Of a stretch of 64,000 bases of DNA, positions 1 through 9,055 are shown in pieces. A program made the position numbers and the translations under genes. The stretch comes from Streptomyces puniciscabiei. Lineage in GTDB: Bacteria > Actinomycetota > Actinomycetes > Streptomycetales > Streptomycetaceae. Where the stretch lies: the NCBI RefSeq assembly GCF_006715785.1, contig NZ_VFNX01000001.1:5312001-5376000 (forward strand), in the 5' to 3' direction. Every line of letters starts with the position of its first letter. Position 1 is the first letter of the stretch. A model generated the notes under the pieces. The model had not been told where the DNA came from. It did no database searches and saw only the letters and a list, made by a program, of their open reading frames with translations.

Positions 1-63
1 GTCATCCGGCACCACGAGCGCATCGCCGAGGACACCGCCAACGGACAGCAGACGGACGGCTGA
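1..63 (+). CDS. C-terminal end of an unidentified protein (partial)
   Basis: Reading frame 1 is open from the first base and ends with TGA at 61-63, giving a 20-residue tail ending in NGQQTDG. Nineteen of its twenty codons end in G or C, as expected for a real high-GC gene. The start lies before the window. The fragment is too short to name the family. It is followed by about 200 bp without a gene before pepN, so it is probably not co-transcribed tightly with it. Confidence 0.45.
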   Translation, partial: VIRHHERIAEDTANGQQTDG

Positions 64-260
64 CCGCACGCCGGCAGCGGTACGCCGGGGGTTGGGGCCG
101 GGGCCGGGGGCCGCGGACGGAAGCGGGGGTCCGGGAGTGGACGGAAACGGTCGGGAGTGAGCGGGGATCCTTCAGAACCGGGCGCATGGCAAGCCGGACA
201 TAAGCCGTGAACCCGTCCACCCCCTGTGCGCTGTCAGTGCGATCAGGCAGCATGGCCTGC

Positions 261-2789
261 ATGTCCGTACTCACGCGCGATGAAGCGCAGCTCCGAGCAC
301 AGCTCCTCGACGTCCACCGCTACACGGTCGAGCTGGACCTCACGACCGGGGACGAGACCTTCGACTCCCGCACCGTGATCCGGTTCACCGCGCGGTCCGC
401 CGGGGACACGTTCGTGGAGCTGAAGCCCGCCGAGTTGCGCGCCGTCACGCTCGACGGGGAGCACCTCGACCCCGAGTCGCTCGCCGACGGCCGGCTGCCG
501 CTGAAGAACCTCGGTGCCGGGGAGCACGAGCTGCGCGTCGACGCGGCCATGCGCTACTCCCACACCGGCGAGGGCATGCACCGCTTCACCGACCCGAGCG
601 ACGGCGAGACGTACGTCTACACGCAGATGTTCATGGACGACGTCCAGCGTGTCCTCGCCGCCTTCGACCAGCCCGACCTGAAGGCCGTCTTCGAGGTCTC
701 CGTCCAGGCTCCCGAGGGCTGGACCGTGCTCGCCAACGGCATCACCGAGCACAAGGGCGGCGGCCTCTGGCAGGCCGCGCCCACCCCCCTGATCTCCACC
801 TACCTGGTCGCCGTCGCCGCCGGCCCCTGGCACTCGGTGCGCACCGAGCACCGCGGGCTGCCCTTCGGCATCCACTGCCGCCGCTCCCTCGCGCCCCACC
901 TGGAGGCCGACGCCGAGGAGATCCTCGACGTCACGCGCGCGTGCTTCGACCGCTACCACGAGAAGTTCGAGGAGCCGTACCCCTTCGACTCCTACGACCA
1001 GGCCTTCGTCCCCGAGTTCAACGCGGGCGCCATGGAGAACCCGGGCCTGGTCACCTTCCGCGACGACTTCGTCTACCGCTCCGCCGTCACCGACACCGAG
1101 CGGCAGACCCGCGCCATGGTCATCGCGCACGAGATGGCCCACATGTGGTTCGGTGACCTCGTCACCCTCAAGTGGTGGGACGACATCTGGCTGAACGAGT
1201 CCTTCGCCGAGTACATGGGCTACCAGACCACCGCCGAGGCCACCCGCTTCAGCGGCCCCTGGACCGAGTTCGGCGTCACCCGCAAGGCCTGGGGCTACGA
1301 CGCCGACCAGCGGCCCACCACCCACCCGGTCGCCCCCGAGAACGTCGACGACACGGCCTCCGCACTGCTCAACTTCGACGGCATCTCCTACGCCAAGGGC
1401 GCCTCCGCCCTGCGCCAGCTCGCCGCCTGGCTCGGCGAGAAGGACTTCCTCGCCGGCATCAACACCCACTTCGCCCGCCACAGGTTCGGCAACGCCACCC
1501 TCGCCGACTTCATCGACTCCCTCGCCTCCGCCACCGAACGCGACGTGCCCGCCTGGGCCGACAGCTGGCTGCGCACCACCGGCGTGGACAAGCTCACCCC
1601 CCTCCTCGCCCCCGCCGACGGCGCCTGCACCCTGACCGTCGACCGCACGGGCAGGCGCCCGCACCGCCTCACCGCCGGGCTGTACGACCACGACGTCGCC
1701 GACGAGGGCCGGCTGGTGCTGCGCGAGCGCCTCGACCTCGACGTCCCGCTGAGCGCCCCGCACCCCATCGGCAAGCGCCCCGCCCTGCTCGTGCTCAACG
1801 ACGGCGACCTCACCTACGCCAAGGTCCGCTTCGACCCCGGATCCTTCCAGGCCGTCCGCGCCGGGCTGTCGGGCCTGCCCGACCCGCTCACCCGCGCGGT
1901 CGTCTGGAACGCCCTCAGGGACGCCGTACGCGACGGTGAACTCCCGCCCGCCGGCTACCTGGAGACGGCCCGCGCCCACCTCCCGCGCGAGACCGACCTC
2001 GCCCTGGTCCAGGGTGTCCTCGCCTTCGCCTCCGGTCAGATCGCCGACCAGTACCTGACGCCCGAGGACCGCCCGGCCGCCCTGTCGACCCTCACCGCCC
2101 TCTGCCGCGACCTCCTGCGCCGCACCGAGGACGGCGACAATCCGGGCCTGCGCCTGATCGCCGTACGCCATCTGATCTCCGCTGCCGCCCACCCCGACAC
2201 CATCGCCGCCTGGCTCGCCGACGGCACGGTGCCCGGCGGGCCGGAGCTCGACCCCGAGCTGCGCTGGCGCATTCTCGGCCGGCTCGCCGCGCTCGGCGCC
2301 ACCGACGAGGCCGCCATCGCCGCCGAGCTGGAGCGCGACCCGAGCGCCACCGGCCAGGAGGGCGCCGCCCGCTGCCGTGCCGCCCTGCCCGACCCGGAGG
2401 CCAAGCGGACGGCCTGGGAGGCCATGTTCGCCGGCGACGAGCTGTCCAACTACCTCTTCACGGCCACCGCCCAGGGCTTCTGGCAGCCCGAACAGGCCGA
2501 GCTGGTACGGCAGTACGTGCCGCGCTTCTACACGGACGCCGTCGCCGTCAGTGCCCGGCGCGGCCCCGCCATAGCGGTCGCCGCCGGCCGCTGGGCCTTC
2601 CCGGCCCATGCCGTCGACACCGAGAACCTGCGGCTGGGCGAGGCCTGTCTGCAAGGCGCCGACCCCACCCCGGCCCTGCGCCGTACCCTCGCCGACCGCC
2701 TCGACGACCTGGCCCGCGCCCTGCGGGTGCGCGGCGAGCAGGCACAGGAGGCGGCCGAGGCGCAGTCGGCGGAGGCGGAGGCGGAGTAG
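261..2789 (+). CDS. pepN: Aminopeptidase N (M1 family zinc metallopeptidase)
   Basis: This is a cytoplasmic M1 aminopeptidase that removes N-terminal residues from peptides. From the ATG at 261 the protein is 842 aa, the normal size for actinobacterial PepN. The exopeptidase signature GAMEN lies at residues 256-260. The zinc motif HEMAH follows at 290-294, with the third ligand Glu about 18 residues later in WLNESFAEY. The C-terminal half is the helical ERAP1-like domain, ending in an Ala/Glu-rich tail. An in-frame ATG at 252 and an upstream start at 207 are possible; 261 (MSVLTRDEAQ) fits where family similarity begins. No signal peptide is seen. It appears monocistronic. Confidence 0.95.
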   Translation: MSVLTRDEAQLRAQLLDVHRYTVELDLTTGDETFDSRTVIRFTARSAGDTFVELKPAELRAVTLDGEHLDPESLADGRLPLKNLGAGEHELRVDAAMRYSHTGEGMHRFTDPSDGETYVYTQMFMDDVQRVLAAFDQPDLKAVFEVSVQAPEGWTVLANGITEHKGGGLWQAAPTPLISTYLVAVAAGPWHSVRTEHRGLPFGIHCRRSLAPHLEADAEEILDVTRACFDRYHEKFEEPYPFDSYDQAFVPEFNAGAMENPGLVTFRDDFVYRSAVTDTERQTRAMVIAHEMAHMWFGDLVTLKWWDDIWLNESFAEYMGYQTTAEATRFSGPWTEFGVTRKAWGYDADQRPTTHPVAPENVDDTASALLNFDGISYAKGASALRQLAAWLGEKDFLAGINTHFARHRFGNATLADFIDSLASATERDVPAWADSWLRTTGVDKLTPLLAPADGACTLTVDRTGRRPHRLTAGLYDHDVADEGRLVLRERLDLDVPLSAPHPIGKRPALLVLNDGDLTYAKVRFDPGSFQAVRAGLSGLPDPLTRAVVWNALRDAVRDGELPPAGYLETARAHLPRETDLALVQGVLAFASGQIADQYLTPEDRPAALSTLTALCRDLLRRTEDGDNPGLRLIAVRHLISAAAHPDTIAAWLADGTVPGGPELDPELRWRILGRLAALGATDEAAIAAELERDPSATGQEGAARCRAALPDPEAKRTAWEAMFAGDELSNYLFTATAQGFWQPEQAELVRQYVPRFYTDAVAVSARRGPAIAVAAGRWAFPAHAVDTENLRLGEACLQGADPTPALRRTLADRLDDLARALRVRGEQAQEAAEAQSAEAEAE

Positions 2790-2901
2790 GTCCGGCGGCC
2801 TAGGGCGCGGCTGGTCCCTGCCGACGATGCGCCGGTGCGGACGGCCTTCCTAGGCTCGGGCTGTCAGGAACGACCAGTCCGATCCTTCGGAGGCAGTTTC
2901 C

Positions 2902-3732
2902 GTGATCGTAGTGACCGGCGCGACCGGCAATGTCGGCCGTGCCCTCGTCGACCGTCTCCTCGCCGCGGGCAGGCCCGTGCGGGCGCTCACCCGTGACCCG
3001 CAACGGGCCGCCCTGCCCGGCGCCGCCGAGGTGGTCCGGTTCCAACCGGACGACCCCGCAGGCCTGTTCGGCGGGGCGACGGCCCTCTTCCTCTACGCCC
3101 AGGCCACCACGCCCGAGCTGCTCGCGGCGGCCCGCGCCCACGGCGTACGGCACGTCGTGCTGCTCTCCAGCGGCATCATCCAGGAGGGCGCCGACGAGAC
3201 CCACCCCATCCACATCATGCACGCCACCGCCGAACGGCAGATCCGTGACAGCGGGCTCGACTGGACCTTCCTGCGCCCGAACGCCTTCGCCACCAACGCC
3301 CTGCAGTGGGTGCCGCAGATCCGCGCCGGCAACGCCGTCCGGGGCGTCTTCGCGGACGGGCTCTCCGCGCCCATCCACGAGGACGACATCGCGGCGGTCG
3401 CCGAGCGGGTCCTGCTCGACGGCGGACACGAGGGTGCCGCGCACCGGCTGACCGGCCCCGAGGCGATCAGCAACGCCGGCCAGCTCGCGGCGATCGGCGA
3501 GGCCGTCGGCAGGGAGCTGACCTTCGTCGAGACCGACCCCCGCGAGGCGGGCCCGGAACTGTTCCCGCACGTCCCGCCGCCCCTGCTGGAGCGGCTGCTG
3601 CAGACCTTCCAGGAGACGGTCGGCGTGCCGCCGGAGATCACCGACACGGTGCACAAGCTCACCGGCACCCCGGCGCGCACGTTCGCCGAGTGGGCGCGGG
3701 ATCACGCCGAGGACTTCGGCGCAAAGGCCTGA
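2902..3732 (+). CDS. NmrA/TMR-type NAD(P)-binding oxidoreductase
   Basis: The protein is 276 aa and starts at GTG 2902, with a GGAGG ribosome site at 2889-2893. The N-terminus carries the extended-SDR nucleotide motif TGATGNVG (residues 5-12) followed by an Arg-rich NADP-discriminating stretch. The middle contains LLSSGI and a PNAFATNAL segment typical of NmrA-like proteins (NAD(P)H azoreductase, nitrogen-regulator-like sensors). These soluble proteins either reduce small molecules or sense the NADP/NADPH ratio. The substrate cannot be read from sequence. The neighbouring genes suggest no pathway. Confidence 0.8.
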   Translation: MIVVTGATGNVGRALVDRLLAAGRPVRALTRDPQRAALPGAAEVVRFQPDDPAGLFGGATALFLYAQATTPELLAAARAHGVRHVVLLSSGIIQEGADETHPIHIMHATAERQIRDSGLDWTFLRPNAFATNALQWVPQIRAGNAVRGVFADGLSAPIHEDDIAAVAERVLLDGGHEGAAHRLTGPEAISNAGQLAAIGEAVGRELTFVETDPREAGPELFPHVPPPLLERLLQTFQETVGVPPEITDTVHKLTGTPARTFAEWARDHAEDFGAKA

Positions 3733-3877
3733 ACGCTCCGCTTCCGCCGTACCCCCTTTCGGGTTCCGATCGTTGAACTTTCAGGACACACGGGGCTCTT
3801 CCCGTACAACCTGGAAGCCCACGGCCCCGTGAACGCCGGAAGCGCGAGGGCCGGGTCCACGAGCGGAGGGACAGCCG

Positions 3878-5254
3878 ATGAGCGGTGCAGAACCTCTGCG
3901 CACCCCACCCCTCGCCTCGGGCCCGCACGGCCCCGGGACCCTGCGCCCTCTGCTCGACACCGTCCTCGACGCGCTCGCGGCCGGTGCCCGGGCACGCGGC
4001 GGGCCGTTCCCCGGCGGGGGCCCGGAGGCCGTGGCCGCGCGCGTCGCCGGCGTGCTCGGCGACGCGCTGCCGGAGCAAGGCGACCCCGGTGCTCTGGGCG
4101 CCCTGGTGCACGCCCTGGCCGAGGGCGCCGCCGACCCCGCCGACCCGCTGTGCGCGGCCCATCTGCACTGCCCACCGCTCGCCGTGGCCACCGCCGCCGA
4201 CCTCGCCGTCAGCACCCTCAACCCGTCCCTGGACTCCTGGGACCAGGCCCCGGCCGCCTCCGCCCTGGAGGCCGCGGTCACTCGCGCCCTCGCCCGCACC
4301 GCCCGTCTCGCCGACGCCCTCGTCACCACCGGCGGCACCGAGTCCAACCAGCTCGCCCTGCTGCTCGCCCGCGAGGCGCACGGCGGCAGTGTCCGGCTGG
4401 TCTGCGGAGCCAACGCCCACCACTCGCTGCCGCGCGCCGCCTGGCTGCTCGGCCTGCCCGACCCGGTCGTCGTCCCGGCCCCCGGCGGCACCCTCGACCT
4501 CGCCGCCCTCGACGAAGCCCTCACCACGCTCTCCGGCCCGCTGCTGGTCGCCGCCACCGCCGGCACCACCGACGCCGGCCTCATCGACCCGCTGCCCGAG
4601 ATCGCCGGCCTGTGCGCCGCACACGGCGCCCGACTGCACATCGACGCCGCCTACGGCGGCGGCCTGCTGTTCAGCGACCGGCACCGCGACAAGCTCGCCG
4701 GGCTGGAAGCCGCCCTCACCGTCACCCTCGACCTGCACAAGCTCGGCTGGCAGCCGGTCCCCGCAGGCCTCCTCGCCGTCGCCCGCCCCGGCGAACTCGC
4801 CGTACTCCACCAGCACGCCGACTATCTGAACGCCGACGACGACACCGAGGCCGGACTGCCCGACCTGCTCGACCGCTCCCTGCGCACCACCCGCCGCCCC
4901 GACATCCTCAAGATCGCGGTCACCCTGAAGACCCTCGGCCGCACCGGACTCGGTGCCCTGGTCGACCAGGTCTGCGCACGGGCGGGCGAGTTCGCCGCGC
5001 TGGTCGAGGAGCACCCCGGCTTCGAGCTGTACGACCGGCCCGTCATCAGCACCGTCCTCTTCCGGCCCGCGGGCGCCGCCGACGCCACCGTCGCCGCCGT
5101 ACGCCGCAGGCTGCTGCACGAGGGCCGGGCCGTCCTCGGGCGCGCCCGGCCGGACGGCCGCCTCTGGCTCAAGGCCACCCTCCTCAACCCCCACATCCGG
5201 CTGGACGACCTGGTCCAGCTCCTGAAACTCGCAGAAGAAGGCACCCTCGCATGA
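3878..5254 (+). CDS. DesA-like PLP-dependent decarboxylase (siderophore-type)
   Basis: This 458-aa group II pyridoxal-phosphate decarboxylase has the internal aldimine lysine K288 in the motif DLHKLGWQP. The HKLxWQP context and the later YLNADDDTEAG and SLRTTRRPDILK blocks resemble DesA, the lysine decarboxylase that makes cadaverine for desferrioxamine. Start ATG 3878 is preceded by GGAGGG at 3865. The stop overlaps the start of the next gene by ATGA (5251-5254), so the two are translationally coupled, and the partner is an amine N-hydroxylase. The joint product is inferred to be an N-hydroxy-diamine. I see no DmdR/IdeR iron box upstream. The substrate (lysine, ornithine or diaminobutyrate) is not settled by sequence. 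Confidence 0.85.
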   Translation: MSGAEPLRTPPLASGPHGPGTLRPLLDTVLDALAAGARARGGPFPGGGPEAVAARVAGVLGDALPEQGDPGALGALVHALAEGAADPADPLCAAHLHCPPLAVATAADLAVSTLNPSLDSWDQAPAASALEAAVTRALARTARLADALVTTGGTESNQLALLLAREAHGGSVRLVCGANAHHSLPRAAWLLGLPDPVVVPAPGGTLDLAALDEALTTLSGPLLVAATAGTTDAGLIDPLPEIAGLCAAHGARLHIDAAYGGGLLFSDRHRDKLAGLEAALTVTLDLHKLGWQPVPAGLLAVARPGELAVLHQHADYLNADDDTEAGLPDLLDRSLRTTRRPDILKIAVTLKTLGRTGLGALVDQVCARAGEFAALVEEHPGFELYDRPVISTVLFRPAGAADATVAAVRRRLLHEGRAVLGRARPDGRLWLKATLLNPHIRLDDLVQLLKLAEEGTLA

Positions 5255-6663
5255 CCAACCCCCCACGCCACGAGCCCGCCTCCCCCCGTGACCTGGTCGG
5301 CGTCGGCATCGGCCCGTGCAACCTCTCGCTGGCCGCCCTCGCCCACCCGCTCGCCGAACTCGACGCCGTCTTCTACGAACAGCGCCCCGGCTTCGACTGG
5401 CACCCCGGCCTGCTCATCGAGGGCGCCACCATCCAAGTGCCCTTCCTCGCCGACCTGGTGACCCTCGCCGACCCGACCAGCCCATGGAGCTTCCTGAACT
5501 ACCTCAGGACCCGCGAGCGGCTCTTCCCCTTCTACTTCGCCGAGCGTTTCCACATCGAGCGCGCCGAATACGACGCCTACTGCCGCTGGGTCGCCCAGAG
5601 CCTGCCCGGACTGCGCTTCCGCCACCAGGTCGACGCGGTCCGCTGGAACCCCGAACGGGACGTGTTCGAGGTCGACTTCACCCAGCTCGACGCCGAGGGC
5701 GAGGCCGAGGCACTGGGCCGCACCTACAGCCGCAACGTCGTCCTGGGCATCGGCACCGTGCCCCATGTGCCCGACCCGCTCAAGCCGCTGGTGGACGCCC
5801 CGGGCGTGCCGGTCGTCCACGCCGCCGACTACCTGGACCACCGCACCGAGATCCTGGCCGCCGAGCACGTCACCGTCGTCGGCTCCGGACAGTCCGGCGC
5901 CGAGGTCTTCCTCGACCTGCTCCGGCACCGCCCCGCCGGACGGGAGAAGCTGCACTGGATCGGCCGCACCGAGGCGTTCGCCCCGATGGAGTACTCCAAG
6001 CTCGGCCTGGAGCACTTCACCCCCGACTACACCCGCTACTTCCACGCCCTCGCCGAGCCCGTCCGGGACCGGCTGGTCACCGCGCAGTGGCAGCTGCACA
6101 AGGGCATCGACGCCGGCACCCTCGCCGCCATCCACGACGAGCTGTACCGGCGCACCCTGCACGGCGGCTGGCCCGACGCCGTCCTCACCCCCGGCGTCCG
6201 GGTCCGCACCGCCGGCCGCATCGCCAACACCAAGGTCGAGCTGCACCTGGAACACCTCCAGCAGGACAGCCGCTCCCGGCTCACCACCGACGCGGTCGTC
6301 CTCGCCACCGGATACCGCGAGCGTCCGCTCGACCGCGTCCTCGCCGGGCTCGACCCGTACCTGCGCCGCGACAGCAGCGAACGCCTACGCGTCGACGAGG
6401 AGTTCAAGCTCGTCCTCGACCCGTCCGTGACCGGCTCGGTGTACGTCCAGAACGCCGAACTGCACACCCACGGCGTGGGCGCACCCGACCTCGGCCTCGC
6501 CGCCTGGCGCAGCGCCACCATTCTCAATTCGCTCACCGGAAAGGATCTTTATCCGCCTGCCCCCCGCACCGCCTTCACCACCTTCGGCCTCCAGGAGGAC
6601 CGGCACCGAGTGCCACCGTCCCGGCATCCACAGCACCTCACCCCCCTGGTCGAGGAAAGGTGA
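5251..6663 (+). CDS. DesB-like amine/lysine N6-monooxygenase
   Basis: This 470-aa flavin-dependent N-hydroxylating monooxygenase belongs to the IucD/SidA/PvdA class. The FAD dinucleotide motif is GVGIGPCN around residues 17-24, and the NADPH motif VGSGQSGAEVF lies near residue 210. The C-terminal ATGY-type motif reads LATGYRERPL. The family hydroxylates the terminal amine of lysine, ornithine or cadaverine using O2 and NADPH during hydroxamate siderophore synthesis. The ATG at 5251 overlaps the decarboxylase stop. The usual third and fourth desferrioxamine genes (acyltransferase desC and NIS synthetase desD) are not downstream; pyruvate kinase follows instead. Confidence 0.88.
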   Translation: MTNPPRHEPASPRDLVGVGIGPCNLSLAALAHPLAELDAVFYEQRPGFDWHPGLLIEGATIQVPFLADLVTLADPTSPWSFLNYLRTRERLFPFYFAERFHIERAEYDAYCRWVAQSLPGLRFRHQVDAVRWNPERDVFEVDFTQLDAEGEAEALGRTYSRNVVLGIGTVPHVPDPLKPLVDAPGVPVVHAADYLDHRTEILAAEHVTVVGSGQSGAEVFLDLLRHRPAGREKLHWIGRTEAFAPMEYSKLGLEHFTPDYTRYFHALAEPVRDRLVTAQWQLHKGIDAGTLAAIHDELYRRTLHGGWPDAVLTPGVRVRTAGRIANTKVELHLEHLQQDSRSRLTTDAVVLATGYRERPLDRVLAGLDPYLRRDSSERLRVDEEFKLVLDPSVTGSVYVQNAELHTHGVGAPDLGLAAWRSATILNSLTGKDLYPPAPRTAFTTFGLQEDRHRVPPSRHPQHLTPLVEER

Positions 6664-6673
6664 CCAGGGAAAT

Positions 6674-6744
6674 TCGCTCATCGGAGCGAGTGGTCGCACA
6701 ATTCAACACTTGTCAATGACGCTTCACTCAAAGGTTGTTGAGTG
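6674..6744. other. Two stem-loops in AT-richer gap before pyk
   Basis: A 6-bp perfect stem (TCGCTC/GAGCGA, loop ATCG) at 6674-6689 lies 10 bases after the hydroxylase stop. A 7-bp stem (CACTCAA/TTGAGTG, loop AGGTTG) lies at 6725-6744. The first may end the decarboxylase-hydroxylase transcript. The second could be a terminator or an operator for pyk. Neither has a U-tract, so function is uncertain. Confidence 0.35.
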
Positions 6745-6781
6745 GTCATGTGGGGCCGATTCTCTACCCGCGGGTAAGGCC

Positions 6782-6794
6782 TAGGCTCGAGATA
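6782..6794 (+). promoter_or_regulatory. Candidate -10 box giving a leaderless pyk mRNA
   Basis: The hexamer TAGGCT at 6782-6787 ends six bases before the pyk ATG at 6794, and there is no Shine-Dalgarno sequence in the GCTCGAGAT just upstream. Transcription would then begin at or next to the start codon, a common arrangement in Streptomyces. A good -35 is not visible. Confidence 0.35.
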
Positions 6795-8230
6795 TGCGCC
6801 GAGCAAAGATCGTCTGCACTCTGGGGCCCGCCACCGACTCGTACGACCAGATCAAGGCACTGGTCGACGCCGGAATGGACGTGGCCCGATTCAATCTCAG
6901 CCACGGCACCCACGCCGAACACGAGGAGCGATACCGGCGAGTGCGCAAGGCGGCCGACGAAACCGGCCGCAGCGTCGGAATTCTCGCCGACCTTCAAGGC
7001 CCGAAGATCCGCCTCGGCCGATTCACCGAAGGCCCCGTACTCCTTGAACGCGGCGACACCTTCACCATCACCGTCGAGGAGGGCGTCGAGGGCGACCGCC
7101 ACCAGTGCGGCACCACCCACGCCGGCCTCGCCGCCGACGTCACCCCCGGTGAGCGCGTCCTCGTCGACGACGGCAGGGTCTGCCTGGAGGTCACCGCCGT
7201 CGACGGCCCGCGCGTGCGCACCCGCGTGATCGAGGGCGGCATGATCTCCGACCACAAGGGCCTGAACCTCCCCGGCGTCGCCGTCTCCGTCCCCGCTCTG
7301 TCCGAGAAGGACGAGGAGGACCTTCGCTGGGCGCTGCGCACCGGCTTCGACGTCATCGCGCTCTCCTTCGTCCGCAGCGGCGACGACGCCAGGGGCGTGC
7401 ACCGGATCATGGCCGAGGAGGGCCGGCGCCTCCCGGTGATCGCCAAGATCGAGAAACCGCAGGCCGTGGCGAACCTGGTCGACATCGTGGCCGCCTTCGA
7501 CGGGCTCATGGTCGCCCGCGGCGACCTGGGCGTGGAGATGCCTCTGGAGCAGGTGCCGATCGTGCAGAAGCGCGCGGTCAAGCTCGCCAAGCGCAATGCC
7601 AAGCCGGTCATCGTCGCCACCCAGATGCTCGACTCGATGGTCGACAACTCCCGGCCCACCCGCGCCGAGGCCTCCGACGTGGCCAACGCGGTGCTCGACG
7701 GCGCGGACGCGGTCATGCTCTCCGGCGAGACCAGCGTCGGCAAATACCCCGTCGAGACCGTACGCACCATGGCCAGGATCGTCGCGGCAGCAGAGGAGGA
7801 CATGCTGGCCAAGGGCCTGCCGCCGCTGACGGAGAGCAACAAGCCCCGCACCCAGGGCGGCGCGGTCGCCAGGGCGGCGGCGGAGATGGGCGACTTCCTC
7901 GGCGCGAAGTTCCTGGTCGCCTTCACCCAGTCGGGAGACACCGCCCGCCGCCTCTCCCGCTACCGCTCCCCGATCCCCCTCCTGGCCTTCACCCCCGAGC
8001 CCGCCACCCGCTCCCAGCTCAGCCTCACCTGGGGCGCCGAGACATTCCTCGGTCCGCACGTCGACTCCACCGACGCCATGGTCGACCAGGTGGACGAACT
8101 CCTCCTGAAGTACGGCCGCTGCGAAAAGGGCGACATCGTGGTGATCACGGCGGGCTCCCCGCCCGGCGTCTCCGGCTCGACCAACATGGTCAGGGTGCAT
8201 CACATCGGCGAGGACGACAGCCCGAAGTAG
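6794..8230 (+). CDS. pyk: Pyruvate kinase
   Basis: This 478-aa glycolytic enzyme converts phosphoenolpyruvate and ADP to pyruvate and ATP. The N-terminus RRAKIVCTLGPATDS and the downstream ARFNLSHG contain substrate-binding residues. The active-site signature IAKIEKPQAV is followed by the metal-binding VARGDLGVEM, and the C-terminal allosteric domain ends near GGSPPGVSGSTN. Length and motifs are those of bacterial type I/II Pyk. In S. coelicolor one of two pyk genes sits next to pdtaR and the liv operon, as here. Translation is probably leaderless. Confidence 0.96.
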   Translation: MRRAKIVCTLGPATDSYDQIKALVDAGMDVARFNLSHGTHAEHEERYRRVRKAADETGRSVGILADLQGPKIRLGRFTEGPVLLERGDTFTITVEEGVEGDRHQCGTTHAGLAADVTPGERVLVDDGRVCLEVTAVDGPRVRTRVIEGGMISDHKGLNLPGVAVSVPALSEKDEEDLRWALRTGFDVIALSFVRSGDDARGVHRIMAEEGRRLPVIAKIEKPQAVANLVDIVAAFDGLMVARGDLGVEMPLEQVPIVQKRAVKLAKRNAKPVIVATQMLDSMVDNSRPTRAEASDVANAVLDGADAVMLSGETSVGKYPVETVRTMARIVAAAEEDMLAKGLPPLTESNKPRTQGGAVARAAAEMGDFLGAKFLVAFTQSGDTARRLSRYRSPIPLLAFTPEPATRSQLSLTWGAETFLGPHVDSTDAMVDQVDELLLKYGRCEKGDIVVITAGSPPGVSGSTNMVRVHHIGEDDSPK

Positions 8231-8242
8231 GCGGGGCGAGGG

Positions 8243-9019
8243 TCAGTACTTCGGGCCGACGTGGGCGTCCATGAGGGCTACGGAGGCTTTGCGGGCGATG
8301 GAGATGGTCACGGCCGCGCGGCTCTGGTTGAGCGGCTTCCACTCGACACCGACCTTGTCGAGGGCGTCGGTGAAGAGGCGCACGATGTCGGTCGAGGTGT
8401 TGGTGAAGAAGTAGCGCGGGTATTCGTACCGCTTGCTCTCACCGGCCACCACGCGGGTCGTCCAGTTAATGATGCGGCAGCCGTCGGAGTGGATGAGGCC
8501 GCGGATGAACTCCCAGGGGTGGGCGTCGACGATGGCTTGCTGCCAGGGTTCGAGGACGATGGGGCGGTCGTGCTTTTTGCCGGGGCCGTGTTGAGGGAAG
8601 AAGCAGGGCCAGTGTGCGTTGTAGCCGACCACGGACGTGTATCCGACAGCCTGTACTCGGTATGCCTTCTTACTGGGGCTGACAGCTTCGACTGCGGAAG
8701 CGCACGCCTCGATGAGGCCGGGCCATGAGTCGGCGCACGCGATACGGAGGTAGTAGCCCGACTTCGGGGCGGGGCTGATGCAGCCATCGCCCAGATAGAG
8801 CCCGAGGAGGTAGCTGTACGACGCCTTGTCCTCGGGCGGTTCTCCCAACGGCCCGCACAACGAGCACGGGGTCTGGCACATGCGGGGCAGCGGTTCGATC
8901 CGCGTCTGCCACGAGCGGATGGCGGCCCGAGATACGCCCATTTTCTTGCTGACGGCATTCAGGCTTCGGCCCTGCGCAACGAGCGCGAGGGCTCGCTTGC
9001 GCGTGCTGATGTCGTACAT
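8243..9019 (-). CDS. HTH plus two-motif LAGLIDADG homing-endonuclease-like protein
   Basis: From ATG 9019 the protein is 258 aa. Residues 1-42 form a resolvase/transposase-like helix-turn-helix (LNAVSKKMGVSRAAIRSW). Cysteines at 48, 52 and 55 could bind metal. Two LAGLIDADG-type helices follow exactly 100 residues apart: LLGLYLGDGC (71-80) and FIRGLIHSDG (171-180). Both catalytic-position aspartates are kept (D78, D179). No intein splice residues or host intron are seen, so it is free-standing. It lies 42 nt downstream of the tRNA terminator in the same orientation. Codon use is less GC-biased than neighbours. A GTG at 9052 is an alternative start; neither start has a clear Shine-Dalgarno. 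It could be an active nuclease or, like WhiA (also HTH plus LAGLIDADG fold), a domesticated regulator. Confidence 0.75.
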   Translation of the reverse strand: MYDISTRKRALALVAQGRSLNAVSKKMGVSRAAIRSWQTRIEPLPRMCQTPCSLCGPLGEPPEDKASYSYLLGLYLGDGCISPAPKSGYYLRIACADSWPGLIEACASAVEAVSPSKKAYRVQAVGYTSVVGYNAHWPCFFPQHGPGKKHDRPIVLEPWQQAIVDAHPWEFIRGLIHSDGCRIINWTTRVVAGESKRYEYPRYFFTNTSTDIVRLFTDALDKVGVEWKPLNQSRAAVTISIARKASVALMDAHVGPKY

Positions 9020-9055
9020 GTGGACACCATCTGAGAGTGGCCCAGGCGACACGCA

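Noticed and set aside
243..2654. 800-codon minus-strand frame opposite pepN.
   Set aside because: pepN on the plus strand has GAMEN and HExxH motifs and normal codon bias; the antisense frame has none.
3733..3877. DmdR/IdeR iron box before the DesA-like gene.
   Set aside because: No sequence resembling the TTAGGTTAGGCTAACCTAA consensus is present.
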